From assembly GCA_028714675.1 (NCBI GenBank), contig JAQTLV010000008.1, positions 1-42,720 on the forward strand: 42,720 nt of DNA, given 5' to 3'. Source of the DNA: Sulfurovaceae bacterium. Its GTDB lineage: Bacteria; Campylobacterota; Campylobacteria; Campylobacterales; Sulfurovaceae. The notes beneath the pieces are model-generated. The model was not told where the DNA came from and ran no database searches. It was given only the letters and a program-made list of their open reading frames with translations. This document shows positions 24,911 to 32,963 of this stretch, piece by piece (position 1 is the first letter of the stretch; the number at the start of each line of letters is the position of its first letter). A program made the translations under genes and the position numbers.

Positions 24911-25048
24911 TAGCTCGTTTCTTTGGTTCCACCTCTCCTGAGGAGTAACCCACATTATTATATCTAATAGATGGGTAAAAATATAGAGAGCGGATGTGTT
25001 ATAATGTTGCAAAAGTATGTATACATTTCACCCAAGGAAATGCGGAAC
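24911..25048 (+). repeat. Promoter-bearing inverted-repeat element, copy C
   Basis: It is column-aligned with copy A: TAGCTCGTTT, left hairpin 24925-24950, the identical 36-base promoter block 24978-25013 with TATAAT at 25000-25005, the palindrome TGTATACA at 25018-25025, then a decayed right arm ending GCGGAACG. The distance from left arm to promoter block is exactly 56 bases in both copies. It precedes the GNAT gene. Confidence 0.85.
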
Positions 25049-25111
25049 GATAAAAACCACGCTTTCTAAATTCACAAAAAGTACATTTTAACTTTTCGCG
25101 TAAGGAAATAT

Positions 25112-25570
25112 ATGAATATTGAACTTATTCAAGCAACCACAGACGATGCTTCTGAAATTCTGGCACTTCAGAAAATCGCATATGTAAAAGAGGCAATATT
25201 ATATAATGATTGGAATATTCCTCCTCTGACTCAAAGTCTTTCTGAAATTCAAAATGAATTTAGAACAAGTAGAGTCATTAAAGCGATAGTGAGCACCAAG
25301 ATTATCGGCTCAGTAAGAGCATCATTTGAATCTGACATATGTAAAATAGGTAGACTTATTGTTCATCCAGAATATCAGCATAAGGGTATCGGATCATTGC
25401 TAATGCATAATATAGAAAACCAATTTCCAAATGCAAAACGATTTGAATTATTTACTGGCACTAAAAGCGTTGATAATATTCGGCTCTACCGAAAATTAGG
25501 CTATATGGAATGCCATCAACAGGAATTATCACCTAATGTACGAATTGTATTTATGGAAAAAATAAAATAA
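25112..25570 (+). CDS. GNAT family N-acetyltransferase
   Basis: This is a 152-residue GNAT acetyltransferase. The acetyl-CoA loop is readable in RLIVHPEYQHKGIGSLLM (Q89xxGxG), and the C-terminal NIRLYRKLGYMEC strand is typical. AAGGAAATAT precedes the ATG. The substrate is not predictable; candidates include small molecules, antibiotics or, in toxin-antitoxin contexts, aminoacyl-tRNA. No DUF1778/RHH antitoxin is directly adjacent, though the orphan BrnA-like gene is 210 bases upstream. Several arginine codons are CGN (for example CGG and CGA near the 3' end), unlike the AGA-rich neighbours, which fits acquisition by transfer. Confidence 0.85.
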   Translation: MNIELIQATTDDASEILALQKIAYVKEAILYNDWNIPPLTQSLSEIQNEFRTSRVIKAIVSTKIIGSVRASFESDICKIGRLIVHPEYQHKGIGSLLMHNIENQFPNAKRFELFTGTKSVDNIRLYRKLGYMECHQQELSPNVRIVFMEKIK

Positions 25571-25656
25571 GAGCCACCAACTAAGTAGCTTGTTTCTATC
25601 GTTTTGATGAGAATGCATATAAATCCTATATTCTTGCAAGATTTTAGAATTTTATA

Positions 25657-25662
25657 TATACT
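25657..25662 (+). promoter_or_regulatory. -10 element implying a leaderless transcript
   Basis: TATACT ends seven bases before the ATG at 25669, so a transcript would begin about at the start codon. No ribosome-binding site is visible in CTTCTTGT before the ATG. Confidence 0.4.
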
Positions 25663-25668
25663 TCTTGT

Positions 25669-26100
25669 ATGAAAAATACATTGATAGAGGAACAAAGTGT
25701 TTCCTTAATAAGTTGGACAAGAGCATTGGCAGCATGGTTTTTTATCGCAGTTGCGGAATCAATACAAGGAACTATCCGAAGAATCTTTATATTGCCAGTG
25801 ATAGGCGACTTGCGTGCACATCAAGTTGGAATATTGATTGCATCAGTCATCATCTTTATCATTTCATGGATTTGTATTCGCTGGATTGGTGCGAGAACAT
25901 TTTCGGAACAATTAAAAGTTGGAGCGTTGTGGGTGGTTCTTATGGCCATTTTTGAGGTTAGCCTCGGTTTGGCATTTGGCTATTCACAAGAGCGTATTTT
26001 TTCCGACTATAACATCGCGGAGGGTAGGCTTATGATTTTTGGCATGATTTTTATGTTGTTCGCTCCAGCACTTGCGGCAAAGGCACGCGACTTCAGCTAA
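25669..26100 (+). CDS. Small four-helix membrane protein, unknown function
   Basis: The protein has 143 residues with hydrophobic segments near 18-34, 52-70, 84-103 and 122-137, separated by short charged loops (IRWIGARTFSEQLKVGA). I do not recognise a family. The gene is clearly richer in G+C (about 43 percent by eye) and uses CGT/CGC/CGA for more than half of its arginines, unlike the surrounding AGA-rich genes. This points to horizontal origin. The ATG lacks a ribosome-binding site; a -10 directly upstream suggests a leaderless mRNA. It closes the accessory island before the surface-protein locus. Confidence 0.7.
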   Translation: MKNTLIEEQSVSLISWTRALAAWFFIAVAESIQGTIRRIFILPVIGDLRAHQVGILIASVIIFIISWICIRWIGARTFSEQLKVGALWVVLMAIFEVSLGLAFGYSQERIFSDYNIAEGRLMIFGMIFMLFAPALAAKARDFS

Positions 26101-26168
26101 ATCTCACTAATAGTGGATTGAAAGGGAATTGACTTAAATTGATTTTTTCATAATATCCTTTAATATGG

Positions 26169-26174
26169 TATAAT
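26169..26174 (+). promoter_or_regulatory. -10 element for the surface-protein locus
   Basis: TATAAT in ATGGTATAATACTATAAG lies 22 bases before the ATG at 26196 and is the only clear promoter in front of the five-gene DUF11 locus. No -35 consensus is seen. Confidence 0.5.
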
Positions 26175-26195
26175 ACTATAAGAATGGAGTCAAGC

Positions 26196-27158
26196 ATGAG
26201 AAGATTCATATTAGTTGCCTATGTATGGATATTGTTAGGAGTTGCTTGTATCTACGCTAAAGGCGTTTTAGCAGGTACCGAAATTAGCAATTTTGCTACA
26301 TTACAATATGAGATTAATGGAATACCATATACTGCTGATAGTAATACTATTACAGATAAAGTTGATCAGATAATAGATGTTGATGTAGTATGGAATGATA
26401 TATCTCCGATAATTGTAGCAAGTGGAGAAACAGAACGAGCACTTAGATTTAAAGTTACTAATATAGGCAATGGGGATGATACATTTAACCTCATTTATGA
26501 TATAGCAGATCTTTCTTCTGATTTTACTGTAACAAATCCAAAAATTTATATAGATACTAATAATAATGGGATATTTGATATATCAGTAGATCAGGAGACA
26601 TACAGTATTACTTTGACAGCTGATGCCTTTTCTACAATTTTTTTAGTTTCAGACATGCCGACAGAGTCATACATATCTGGAAGCATCTCAAACAATGCCA
26701 TAGAGGCCAAATCTACTATTGGTGGTTCAGGAGCTCCAGGAACTACATACGCTGGAGCAGGTACAGATGGTGTCTTCGCAGTAGATGGCATGAGTGGTGG
26801 TGTAGATAAAGACTGGGGAAAGTATGAAATGAGCAATAACCTTGGAGTTAAACTTACCAAAAGTGCTACACATAGTGGCACTGAAGTAACTACTGGTACA
26901 ATTATGATGTATAATATAGTTGTAGAACTTCAAGGAAATGGAAGTGTGGATAACTTAATCATTACAGATGCTATACCAGTAGGTACTACTTATGTAGCTG
27001 GCTCTTTGAAGCTTGATGGTGTTATCTTGACTGATATTGCCGATGGTGACAGTGGTATATTTACTGGTAGTGGTATAGAAGTAAATTTAGGTACTGCTAC
27101 GCAAACGACAGGAGTTCCGTATATAAAAACCATTTCATTTGAGGTAATGATAAACTAG
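26196..27158 (+). CDS. Secreted DUF11-type surface protein (locus gene 1)
   Basis: The protein has 320 residues with a signal peptide (RRFILVAYVWILLGVACIYA). The N-terminal module reads AGTEISNFATLQYEINGIPY, a pattern shared with the proteins at 27791 and 28962. The middle is beta-rich, Asp/Thr/Gly-rich and contains calcium-loop-like DTNNNGIFD near residue 130. The last 95 residues form a DUF11-like domain (IMMYNIVVELQGNG, VDNLIITDAIPVGTTYVAGS). The ATG is chosen because GGAG lies six bases upstream; an ATG four codons earlier has no site. It is likely exported by Sec; whether it is anchored or released is unknown. Two hairpins follow the stop. Confidence 0.75.
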   Translation: MRRFILVAYVWILLGVACIYAKGVLAGTEISNFATLQYEINGIPYTADSNTITDKVDQIIDVDVVWNDISPIIVASGETERALRFKVTNIGNGDDTFNLIYDIADLSSDFTVTNPKIYIDTNNNGIFDISVDQETYSITLTADAFSTIFLVSDMPTESYISGSISNNAIEAKSTIGGSGAPGTTYAGAGTDGVFAVDGMSGGVDKDWGKYEMSNNLGVKLTKSATHSGTEVTTGTIMMYNIVVELQGNGSVDNLIITDAIPVGTTYVAGSLKLDGVILTDIADGDSGIFTGSGIEVNLGTATQTTGVPYIKTISFEVMIN

Positions 27159-27162
27159 GCAG

Positions 27163-27232
27163 CCTCTCTAAATTTTGTGTGCAAGATTTAGAGAGGTTAC
27201 CTAAAACCTTCAAGCTAGCTGCAAATAGCTTG
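27163..27232 (+). terminator. Two hairpins between locus genes 1 and 2
   Basis: CCTCTCTAAAT (27163-27173) pairs with ATTTAGAGAGG (27186-27196). CAAGCTA (27211-27217) pairs with TAGCTTG (27226-27232), followed by TATTTT. The first lacks a T-tract; the second could attenuate or stabilise the mRNA and sits just before the next ribosome-binding site. Confidence 0.6.
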
Positions 27233-27253
27233 TATTTTAAATAAGGAGCAAGC

Positions 27254-27706
27254 ATGAAAAAAGGCTTTTTATCTATATTATTGATTATTGCTTTTTCTTT
27301 CGTATTGTATGCCGATGTGAATATCAAATCTGAATCACTTCAAGAGAAAATTATAAATAAGCAAACCAAATGGGTACAGGCTGCCAAGGTAATACCTGGG
27401 ACAAAAATACGCTATGTCAATACAGTTACCAATAATGGAAACGAAACAGCGCAAAATTTAATAATTAGTAATCCTATGCCAAAGCATATGCTTTATGTAG
27501 CTGGAAGTGCAAAGTGTGCTGGAGTTTGCAGTATCACATATTCATTGGATGGTAAGCTTTTTGATGTGCCAGCTAAGCTTTTTGTGATTGAAAATGGTAA
27601 AAAAAGACTCGCCAAAGCTATAGAATACAAAGCTATAAGATGGGTAGTCCAAGCATTGGGTGCGAAACAAAGCAGTAGTGTCCAATTTGATGCGACTTTA
27701 GAATAG
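27254..27706 (+). CDS. Small secreted DUF11-like protein (locus gene 2)
   Basis: This is a 150-residue protein with a signal peptide (KKGFLSILLIIAFSFVLYA). The mature part is essentially one DUF11-like domain: AKVIPGTKIRYVNTVTNNGNETAQ, then NLIISNPMPKHMLYVAGSA. A two-cysteine insert CAGVC recalls the cysteines in the C-terminal domains of genes 3 and 5. AAGGAGCAAGC precedes the ATG. It may be a minor subunit or partner of the neighbouring surface proteins. Function is not known. Confidence 0.75.
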   Translation: MKKGFLSILLIIAFSFVLYADVNIKSESLQEKIINKQTKWVQAAKVIPGTKIRYVNTVTNNGNETAQNLIISNPMPKHMLYVAGSAKCAGVCSITYSLDGKLFDVPAKLFVIENGKKRLAKAIEYKAIRWVVQALGAKQSSSVQFDATLE

Positions 27707-27710
27707 AGGT

Positions 27711-27730
27711 GGGTTTCTTAAAGCCCTTTT
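27711..27730 (+). terminator. Weak intrinsic terminator/attenuator between genes 2 and 3
   Basis: GGGTTT-CTTA-AAGCCC forms a six-pair stem (one G-T) followed directly by TTTT. Confidence 0.5.
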
Positions 27731-27741
27731 AAGAGAGGTAA

Positions 27742-27779
27742 TTGTATCTACTCAAGGATTAAAGCTTGGGTTAATACAA
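27742..27779 (+). promoter_or_regulatory. Leader hairpin directly before the gene 3 ribosome-binding site
   Basis: TTGTAT...ACTCAAG pairs with CTTGGGT...AATACAA across about 15 positions with two mismatches. The stem ends one base before the GGAGG of the 27791 gene. Such 5' stems can protect a processed mRNA. Confidence 0.5.
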
Positions 27780-27790
27780 AGGAGGAAATT

Positions 27791-28846
27791 ATGAAAAAGA
27801 TTTTAGTCATAGCATTATTAATGCTAATAGGATTTAGTGGTGCATATGCTGTAGGTACTGTAGCTGGAACACAAGTGCAAAATAGTGTTACATTGAATTA
27901 TGCAGTAGGCGGCATAAGTCAAACGGCTATCAATGCAAACGATGGTTCTGGATTTTTGGTGGATAATGCAATAGACTTTACAGTTGCAAACAATGATGGT
28001 GCTCAAATAACTGTAACACCTGGCGACACAGGTAAAATTACCAATTGGACATTGGCAAATACTGGCAATGCTGCTCAATATTTTACATTAGCATCAACCA
28101 ACCTAACTGGCGGGGAGAGTATTTATAGTCATGCAGATACAGCTAATACAAGCACACCATATACTATAACATATAGTACAGATGGAGGAAGTACTTATAA
28201 TCCATATACTGGTGCATTTCAATTGGCAATAGGTGCATCAGTGCTTATTAGAGTGTCAGCTGATATACCTTTAAGCGTTGTAAATGGCGATGTGATGAAC
28301 ATACAGTTAGAAGCAACTGCTACTGATTCTGGAGGTACAGCATTGACTGCAACAAGTGGCTCTGATACCATAGGAAGTGTGGATATAGTATTGGCAGAAG
28401 GTGCTGGTGTTTCTACACAAGGCAACACCCAATATGATGGTAAATTTTCTGCATGGGGTGGATATATTGTTGAATCTGCTAATTTATCGGTAACTAAAAC
28501 TTCTTGTATTATTAGTGACCCAGTAAATAGTACAACAAATCCTAAGCGTATTCCAGGTGCAGTTCTTCGTTATCAAATTCAAGTTGCCAATACAGGCACA
28601 TCTGATGCAACAAGTGTTACCGTAGTGGATACGATTCCAGCTGAATTTGGCACTTCTGCTACAAATCTTGATGTGCGAACAGCCGCATGTCCTGCAATAT
28701 CTTCTGGTGTATGTGGCGCTAAAACAGGTACTGTGGAAACAAATGCTGGTACTACTGGTGCAGGAACTTCAAGTGTAACACTTGATTATGATGGTGTTGC
28801 CGCAGGTGCCACTAACTGTGGATATATCGAAGTGATTATCCAATAG
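27791..28846 (+). CDS. Secreted DUF11-type protein, probable major component (locus gene 3)
   Basis: This is a 351-residue protein with a clear signal peptide (KKILVIALLMLIGFSGAYA). Residues 22-65 carry the shared N-terminal module (AGTQVQNSVTLNYAVGGI). The middle is Thr/Ser/Gly-rich and beta-rich. Residues from about 230 on form a domain shared with the 32957 protein: KTSC, DPVNSTTNPKRIPGA, LRYQIQVANTG, VTVVDTIPAEF and a terminal NCGYIEV. Four cysteines are conserved in this domain. The strong AAAGGAGG site and the flanking hairpins suggest high expression. It is probably a cell-surface or matrix subunit; there is no LPXTG or lipobox. Confidence 0.78.
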   Translation: MKKILVIALLMLIGFSGAYAVGTVAGTQVQNSVTLNYAVGGISQTAINANDGSGFLVDNAIDFTVANNDGAQITVTPGDTGKITNWTLANTGNAAQYFTLASTNLTGGESIYSHADTANTSTPYTITYSTDGGSTYNPYTGAFQLAIGASVLIRVSADIPLSVVNGDVMNIQLEATATDSGGTALTATSGSDTIGSVDIVLAEGAGVSTQGNTQYDGKFSAWGGYIVESANLSVTKTSCIISDPVNSTTNPKRIPGAVLRYQIQVANTGTSDATSVTVVDTIPAEFGTSATNLDVRTAACPAISSGVCGAKTGTVETNAGTTGAGTSSVTLDYDGVAAGATNCGYIEVIIQ

Positions 28847-28855
28847 CTAAAAGCT

Positions 28856-28926
28856 CTTGATAAATCAAGTAATTTTCCTCTTTCTCTTGTCGGTTTCCAT
28901 GCGAGCCGCAAGAGTATTATATTTTT
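28856..28926 (+). terminator. Tandem terminator-like hairpins between genes 3 and 4
   Basis: CTTGA-TAAA-TCAAG (28856-28869) is followed by TAATTTT. CTCTTG-T-CGG (28884-28893) pairs with CCG-CAAGAG (28906-28914) and is followed by TATTATATTTTT. Together they should cut transcription entering the beta-barrel gene. Confidence 0.65.
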
Positions 28927-28961
28927 CCAAAGCCCCTTATGTTGATTACAAAAAGATTGTG

Positions 28962-31900
28962 ATGACCATGAGGAGTTTTTTGCTAGTGCTATTTTTTAGT
29001 ACTTTCTCTTGGGGAGCAAATGTTGGCGATGTAATAACAAATACAGCTAATACCACATATACTGTTAATGGTATATCTAAAAGTGCAGCTTCCAATGAAG
29101 TCGATGTTACTATTACATCTCAAGAAGAAAACAAAATTTGGGTAGAAAAAAGTGTTGACAAATCAGTAGTAGGCATAGGAGAGATAGTTCGCTATACAAT
29201 CAAGATACATAACGATGAAACTGTTGCAGTTGACAATATTGTGTTAAATGACCTTATGCCACAAGGTGTGAAGTATGAGGCTGGTACATTTAAGGTCAAC
29301 GGTATGAGTGTTATACCAACTTTATCAATTGATGGCACAGAACTATCAACTACTATATCCACCATAGCATCACATGGTCAAGTTGAAATCACATTTATAG
29401 CAGTAATAGGAGCTGGGATTGGCACCAAAGAAGTGGTAAATCAAGCTTGGGTGACCAATTCATCATTAATCAAATCCAATGTAGCCACCGCTTCATTAAT
29501 GGTAAAAGAAGAGTTGTTTCGTTCCACTGGTACTATACTCGGTCAAGTCTATGATGAATCATATAAAGAAGATAAGAAAGGTCATGGCATTGCAGGTGTG
29601 AGGCTTTATCTAGAAGATGGTACATATGTAGTTACGGATAAAGATGGTAAATATCATCTTGAAGGAATCAAAGCAGGCACACATATAGTTCAGGTAGATG
29701 TAGATCTACTTCCTCATGGATATATAATGGCTCAATGCCAACAAAATGCAAGATTTGGTAATCGATCATTTTCTCAGTTTGTAAATTTAGGACAAGGAGC
29801 ATTAAAAAGAGCAGATTTTTGTCTCAAAAAAATAGATACCAATGCCACAAATAATGCAATAGAATCTAAAGAAATAAACAATACAAAATTATATGAAACT
29901 CCTACTGAAGAAGCGAAGATGCCTATCTACAATGAAAGTGATTTGCAAAATAATACAACAGAAATATTATGGCCACCACAAAATTATGTGCCTTCCATAC
30001 CCGCCACTAAAATAGCAGTACGATATCCAAAAACTAACAAAGCAGAAGTATGGCTCAATGGAGAAAAGATAAGCATGCTTAATTTTGATAGTAAAAATAG
30101 TTCACGAGATCAAAATATGGCCATAGACATATACAGAGGTGTAGATTTGTTGAATGGTCAGAACAAAATAGAGATAAGACTATATGATATATCAGGAAAA
30201 GTTTATGATACACTAAAAAGAGAGATATATGTAGCCAATACTCCTGCAAAAATAATATATATGTCTAAGCTTTCAAATCCAGTAGCAGACGGTATTAATC
30301 CATGCATAATAGCAGTCAAGTTATTAGATAGTGCCAATAAGCCTTTAAGACAAGGTATGATTGGAAGCTTTTCGGTCAATGAACCATATCGCTCCATGAG
30401 TAGTGTTGAGCAATTTAAAAATAATCCAATTTCCCCTATTCAAACAGCTAATACATATACAGTGGGAGCTGATGGTATAGCATATATTGCATTGCAGCCT
30501 ACTACCCAAACAGGAGAAGCTACATTAACTTTTAAGCTTGAATACAAAGAAGACAATATAAAAGTATGGCTAAAGCCAAGTATGCGTAAATGGATTATGG
30601 TTGGATTTGCAGAGGGAAGCATAGGTTATAATACTCTCAAAAAACATAAAGAATCTCTCCATGACACAAAAGAAGGAGTAGTGAGTGAAGGGCAAGTCTC
30701 ATTTTTTGCCAAAGGAAGCATAAAAGCCAATTGGTTGCTAACCATGGCATATGATACTGGCAAAGATACTAAAAATAGTAGGTATTTTGGGACTATCGAC
30801 CCAAATACCTATTACACTATCTATAATGATGATACTACACAAGCATATGATGCCGCGAGTCGTAAAAAACTTTATATCAAGTTGGAAAATAATGAATTTA
30901 ATATCCTTTTTGGAGATTTTAATACAGATATGAGTGCTACAAAGCTTACCCAATACAATCGTACATTTACAGGGATAAAAAGCGAATATCATACAGAAAA
31001 TCTAGAGGCCAAAGCATTTGTGGCATATACAGATCAGGTTTTCCAAAGAGATGAGTTGAGAGGTGATGGCACATCAGGGTATTACTATCTTAAAAATAAA
31101 CCTGTCATAACAAATTCAGAAAAAATATTCATAGAAGTTAGAGATAGATACAGAAATGAGATAATCTTAAGCACAAAAGAACTACAAAAATATAGAGATT
31201 ATGATATAGATTATAATTTGGGAAGACTGTATTTCAAAGAGCCAGTATATAGCGTAGATGGAGATTTTAATCCTATATATATCATAGCTAAGTATGAGAT
31301 AAAAGGAGATGGTTCAAAACATTACACTTATGGAGGCAGAGGTGTAGTGAAGATAAAAGATGATGATGTAGAATTAGGTAGTACCTATGTGTCCGAAGAT
31401 ACTGGAACAGGTAAAAATGAGATGATGGGAGCAGATACTACTGTTAAGCTTGGAGCAGATACTACATTTAAGGCTGAGTATGCAAAAACCAAAAATACAA
31501 AAGATGGAGAAGTCACAAAAGGAGATGCCAAATTAGCAGAGATAGAACATCTCTCAAATGGGCTTTATATGAGAGGATACTACAGAGAGCAGGATAGCTC
31601 TTTTGGGCTTGGACAACTTTCAAATCAACTTGGCGGCACACGTAAAATAGGCATGGATGCCGTAAAAACATTTGATAATCGCACTATTTTAAAAGCCTCG
31701 GCATACAAAGACAGCGATTTGCTTACTGGCAAAGATCATGATGTAGTCGAATCAAGACTTCAAATAGATGAAACATTATGGAGTGCCTACACTGGATATA
31801 GATATGCAGATGCTAGCGACACAGACTCAGTCAATCAAATTCTAATAGGAGGTTCATATTCGCTGTTTAATCAAAGACTCAAACTTCTAGCATCGCATGA

Positions 31901-32963
31901 TAGATCAATAGGGGCAAACAAAGACGAACTGTTTCCTACTAAGACTATAGTAGGATTTGATTATATGCTTAGTCCATGGGCAGATATCTTCGGATCTTAC
32001 GAATGGGGGAAAAGCGATAAACAAGATTATAATATGGGTCGAGTCGGCACAAGAGTAACGCCATGGAGTGGTATGACAGTTGAAAATACCACTTTAAATG
32101 AATCTAAGAATGGTATTACTAGATTATATAATACTACAGGTTTGCTCCAAAGCTATCAAATCACTCCAAACTTATGGCTGAGTGGTGGATATGAAAATGG
32201 GGTACTTCTAGATGGTAATGCTACCAAAGAAAATGATAAATTCGATGCATATAGATTTGGTGTTGCATATCGAACAGGTCTATATTCTGTGATACTTAAT
32301 GGTGAATATAGAAATGGTACTTTTGATAATAAACAAAATATTGCACTTGGAGTATATACACAGCCAAATGATGATATAGGGTTAGCAGCTAGTGGTTTGT
32401 ATAACAATGTATATAATGATGTAAATAATACCAAAAATATAGAAATCAGATTGGCTTTGGCATATAGGCCGCAACAGACGGACTGGATAGTATTAAATAA
32501 ATTAGAATATATAGATACTGAGGAGAGTGGAGATATAGAAGGCAAGACACAAAAACTTATAAATAATATCCAAGCCAATTATAATCCAAATGATACTTTT
32601 GAGCTATCTTTGCAGTATGGTGTCAAATATGTGTTTGATTCATTGGATGATTATGAACATAGAGGCTGGGCGCATTTAGTCGGTATAGATGTTAGATATG
32701 ACATCACCAAAAAAATGGATATAGGTTTGCAAACTAGTGCTTTGTTTGCACAAAGTGCTGGCAATTTAGATTATGGGGCAGGAGTATATATAGGGTATAA
32801 TTTAGTAGATACTATGTGGTTATCCATCGGTTATAATTGGGCAGGTTTTGGTGATAATGATTTTGATTTGCAAACTTATCGCACTCAAGGACCTTATGTC
32901 AAATTTCGTATGAGATTTGACCAAAAAACATTAGGTGAAATGGCAAAGGTACTTTCATGGTAA
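28962..32963 (+). CDS. Large outer membrane protein: DUF11, carboxypeptidase-regulatory-like and beta-barrel domains
   Basis: The protein has 1333 residues. A signal peptide (MRSFLLVLFFSTFSWGA) precedes the short module ITNTANTTYTVNGISKSA. Next come a DUF11 domain at about 58-180 (VRYTIKIHNDE, NIVLNDLMPQGVKYEAG) and a carboxypeptidase-regulatory/SdrD-B-like domain at about 189-250 (GILxGQVY-type start, VVTDKDGKYHLEGIKAG). A linker and an Ig-like part (NPVADGINPCIIAVKLLD) follow. From about 545 on, amphipathic strands rich in Tyr/Gly with short turns run to a C-terminal FRMRFDQKT...VLSW, as in outer membrane barrels. It may anchor or export its small DUF11 neighbours. The start is uncertain: ATG at 28962 or 28968, neither with a strong ribosome-binding site; a TTG 35 codons upstream would place a hairpin in the coding region and spoil the signal peptide. 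Confidence 0.75.
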   Translation: MTMRSFLLVLFFSTFSWGANVGDVITNTANTTYTVNGISKSAASNEVDVTITSQEENKIWVEKSVDKSVVGIGEIVRYTIKIHNDETVAVDNIVLNDLMPQGVKYEAGTFKVNGMSVIPTLSIDGTELSTTISTIASHGQVEITFIAVIGAGIGTKEVVNQAWVTNSSLIKSNVATASLMVKEELFRSTGTILGQVYDESYKEDKKGHGIAGVRLYLEDGTYVVTDKDGKYHLEGIKAGTHIVQVDVDLLPHGYIMAQCQQNARFGNRSFSQFVNLGQGALKRADFCLKKIDTNATNNAIESKEINNTKLYETPTEEAKMPIYNESDLQNNTTEILWPPQNYVPSIPATKIAVRYPKTNKAEVWLNGEKISMLNFDSKNSSRDQNMAIDIYRGVDLLNGQNKIEIRLYDISGKVYDTLKREIYVANTPAKIIYMSKLSNPVADGINPCIIAVKLLDSANKPLRQGMIGSFSVNEPYRSMSSVEQFKNNPISPIQTANTYTVGADGIAYIALQPTTQTGEATLTFKLEYKEDNIKVWLKPSMRKWIMVGFAEGSIGYNTLKKHKESLHDTKEGVVSEGQVSFFAKGSIKANWLLTMAYDTGKDTKNSRYFGTIDPNTYYTIYNDDTTQAYDAASRKKLYIKLENNEFNILFGDFNTDMSATKLTQYNRTFTGIKSEYHTENLEAKAFVAYTDQVFQRDELRGDGTSGYYYLKNKPVITNSEKIFIEVRDRYRNEIILSTKELQKYRDYDIDYNLGRLYFKEPVYSVDGDFNPIYIIAKYEIKGDGSKHYTYGGRGVVKIKDDDVELGSTYVSEDTGTGKNEMMGADTTVKLGADTTFKAEYAKTKNTKDGEVTKGDAKLAEIEHLSNGLYMRGYYREQDSSFGLGQLSNQLGGTRKIGMDAVKTFDNRTILKASAYKDSDLLTGKDHDVVESRLQIDETLWSAYTGYRYADASDTDSVNQILIGGSYSLFNQRLKLLASHDRSIGANKDELFPTKTIVGFDYMLSPWADIFGSYEWGKSDKQDYNMGRVGTRVTPWSGMTVENTTLNESKNGITRLYNTTGLLQSYQITPNLWLSGGYENGVLLDGNATKENDKFDAYRFGVAYRTGLYSVILNGEYRNGTFDNKQNIALGVYTQPNDDIGLAASGLYNNVYNDVNNTKNIEIRLALAYRPQQTDWIVLNKLEYIDTEESGDIEGKTQKLINNIQANYNPNDTFELSLQYGVKYVFDSLDDYEHRGWAHLVGIDVRYDITKKMDIGLQTSALFAQSAGNLDYGAGVYIGYNLVDTMWLSIGYNWAGFGDNDFDLQTYRTQGPYVKFRMRFDQKTLGEMAKVLSW

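Noticed and set aside
22791-25048. Canonical integron attC sites
   Set aside because: The inverted-repeat layout is similar, but the arms end in GGTTCCAC and GTTGGAAC or GCGGAAC, not in conserved RYYYAAC/GTTRRRY core pairs, and no integrase gene is in the window.
22791-25048. CRISPR array
   Set aside because: The repeats are few, unequally spaced by kilobase-sized genes, and carry promoters; there are no regular spacers and no cas genes.
28857-28961. 35-codon N-terminal extension of the large barrel protein from a TTG
   Set aside because: The segment contains the tandem terminator-like hairpins and would put a charged stretch before an otherwise clean signal peptide.
32156-32578. 140-codon antisense open frame inside the barrel gene
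   Set aside because: It is a low-complexity shadow of beta-strand codons with no ribosome-binding site or recognisable domain.
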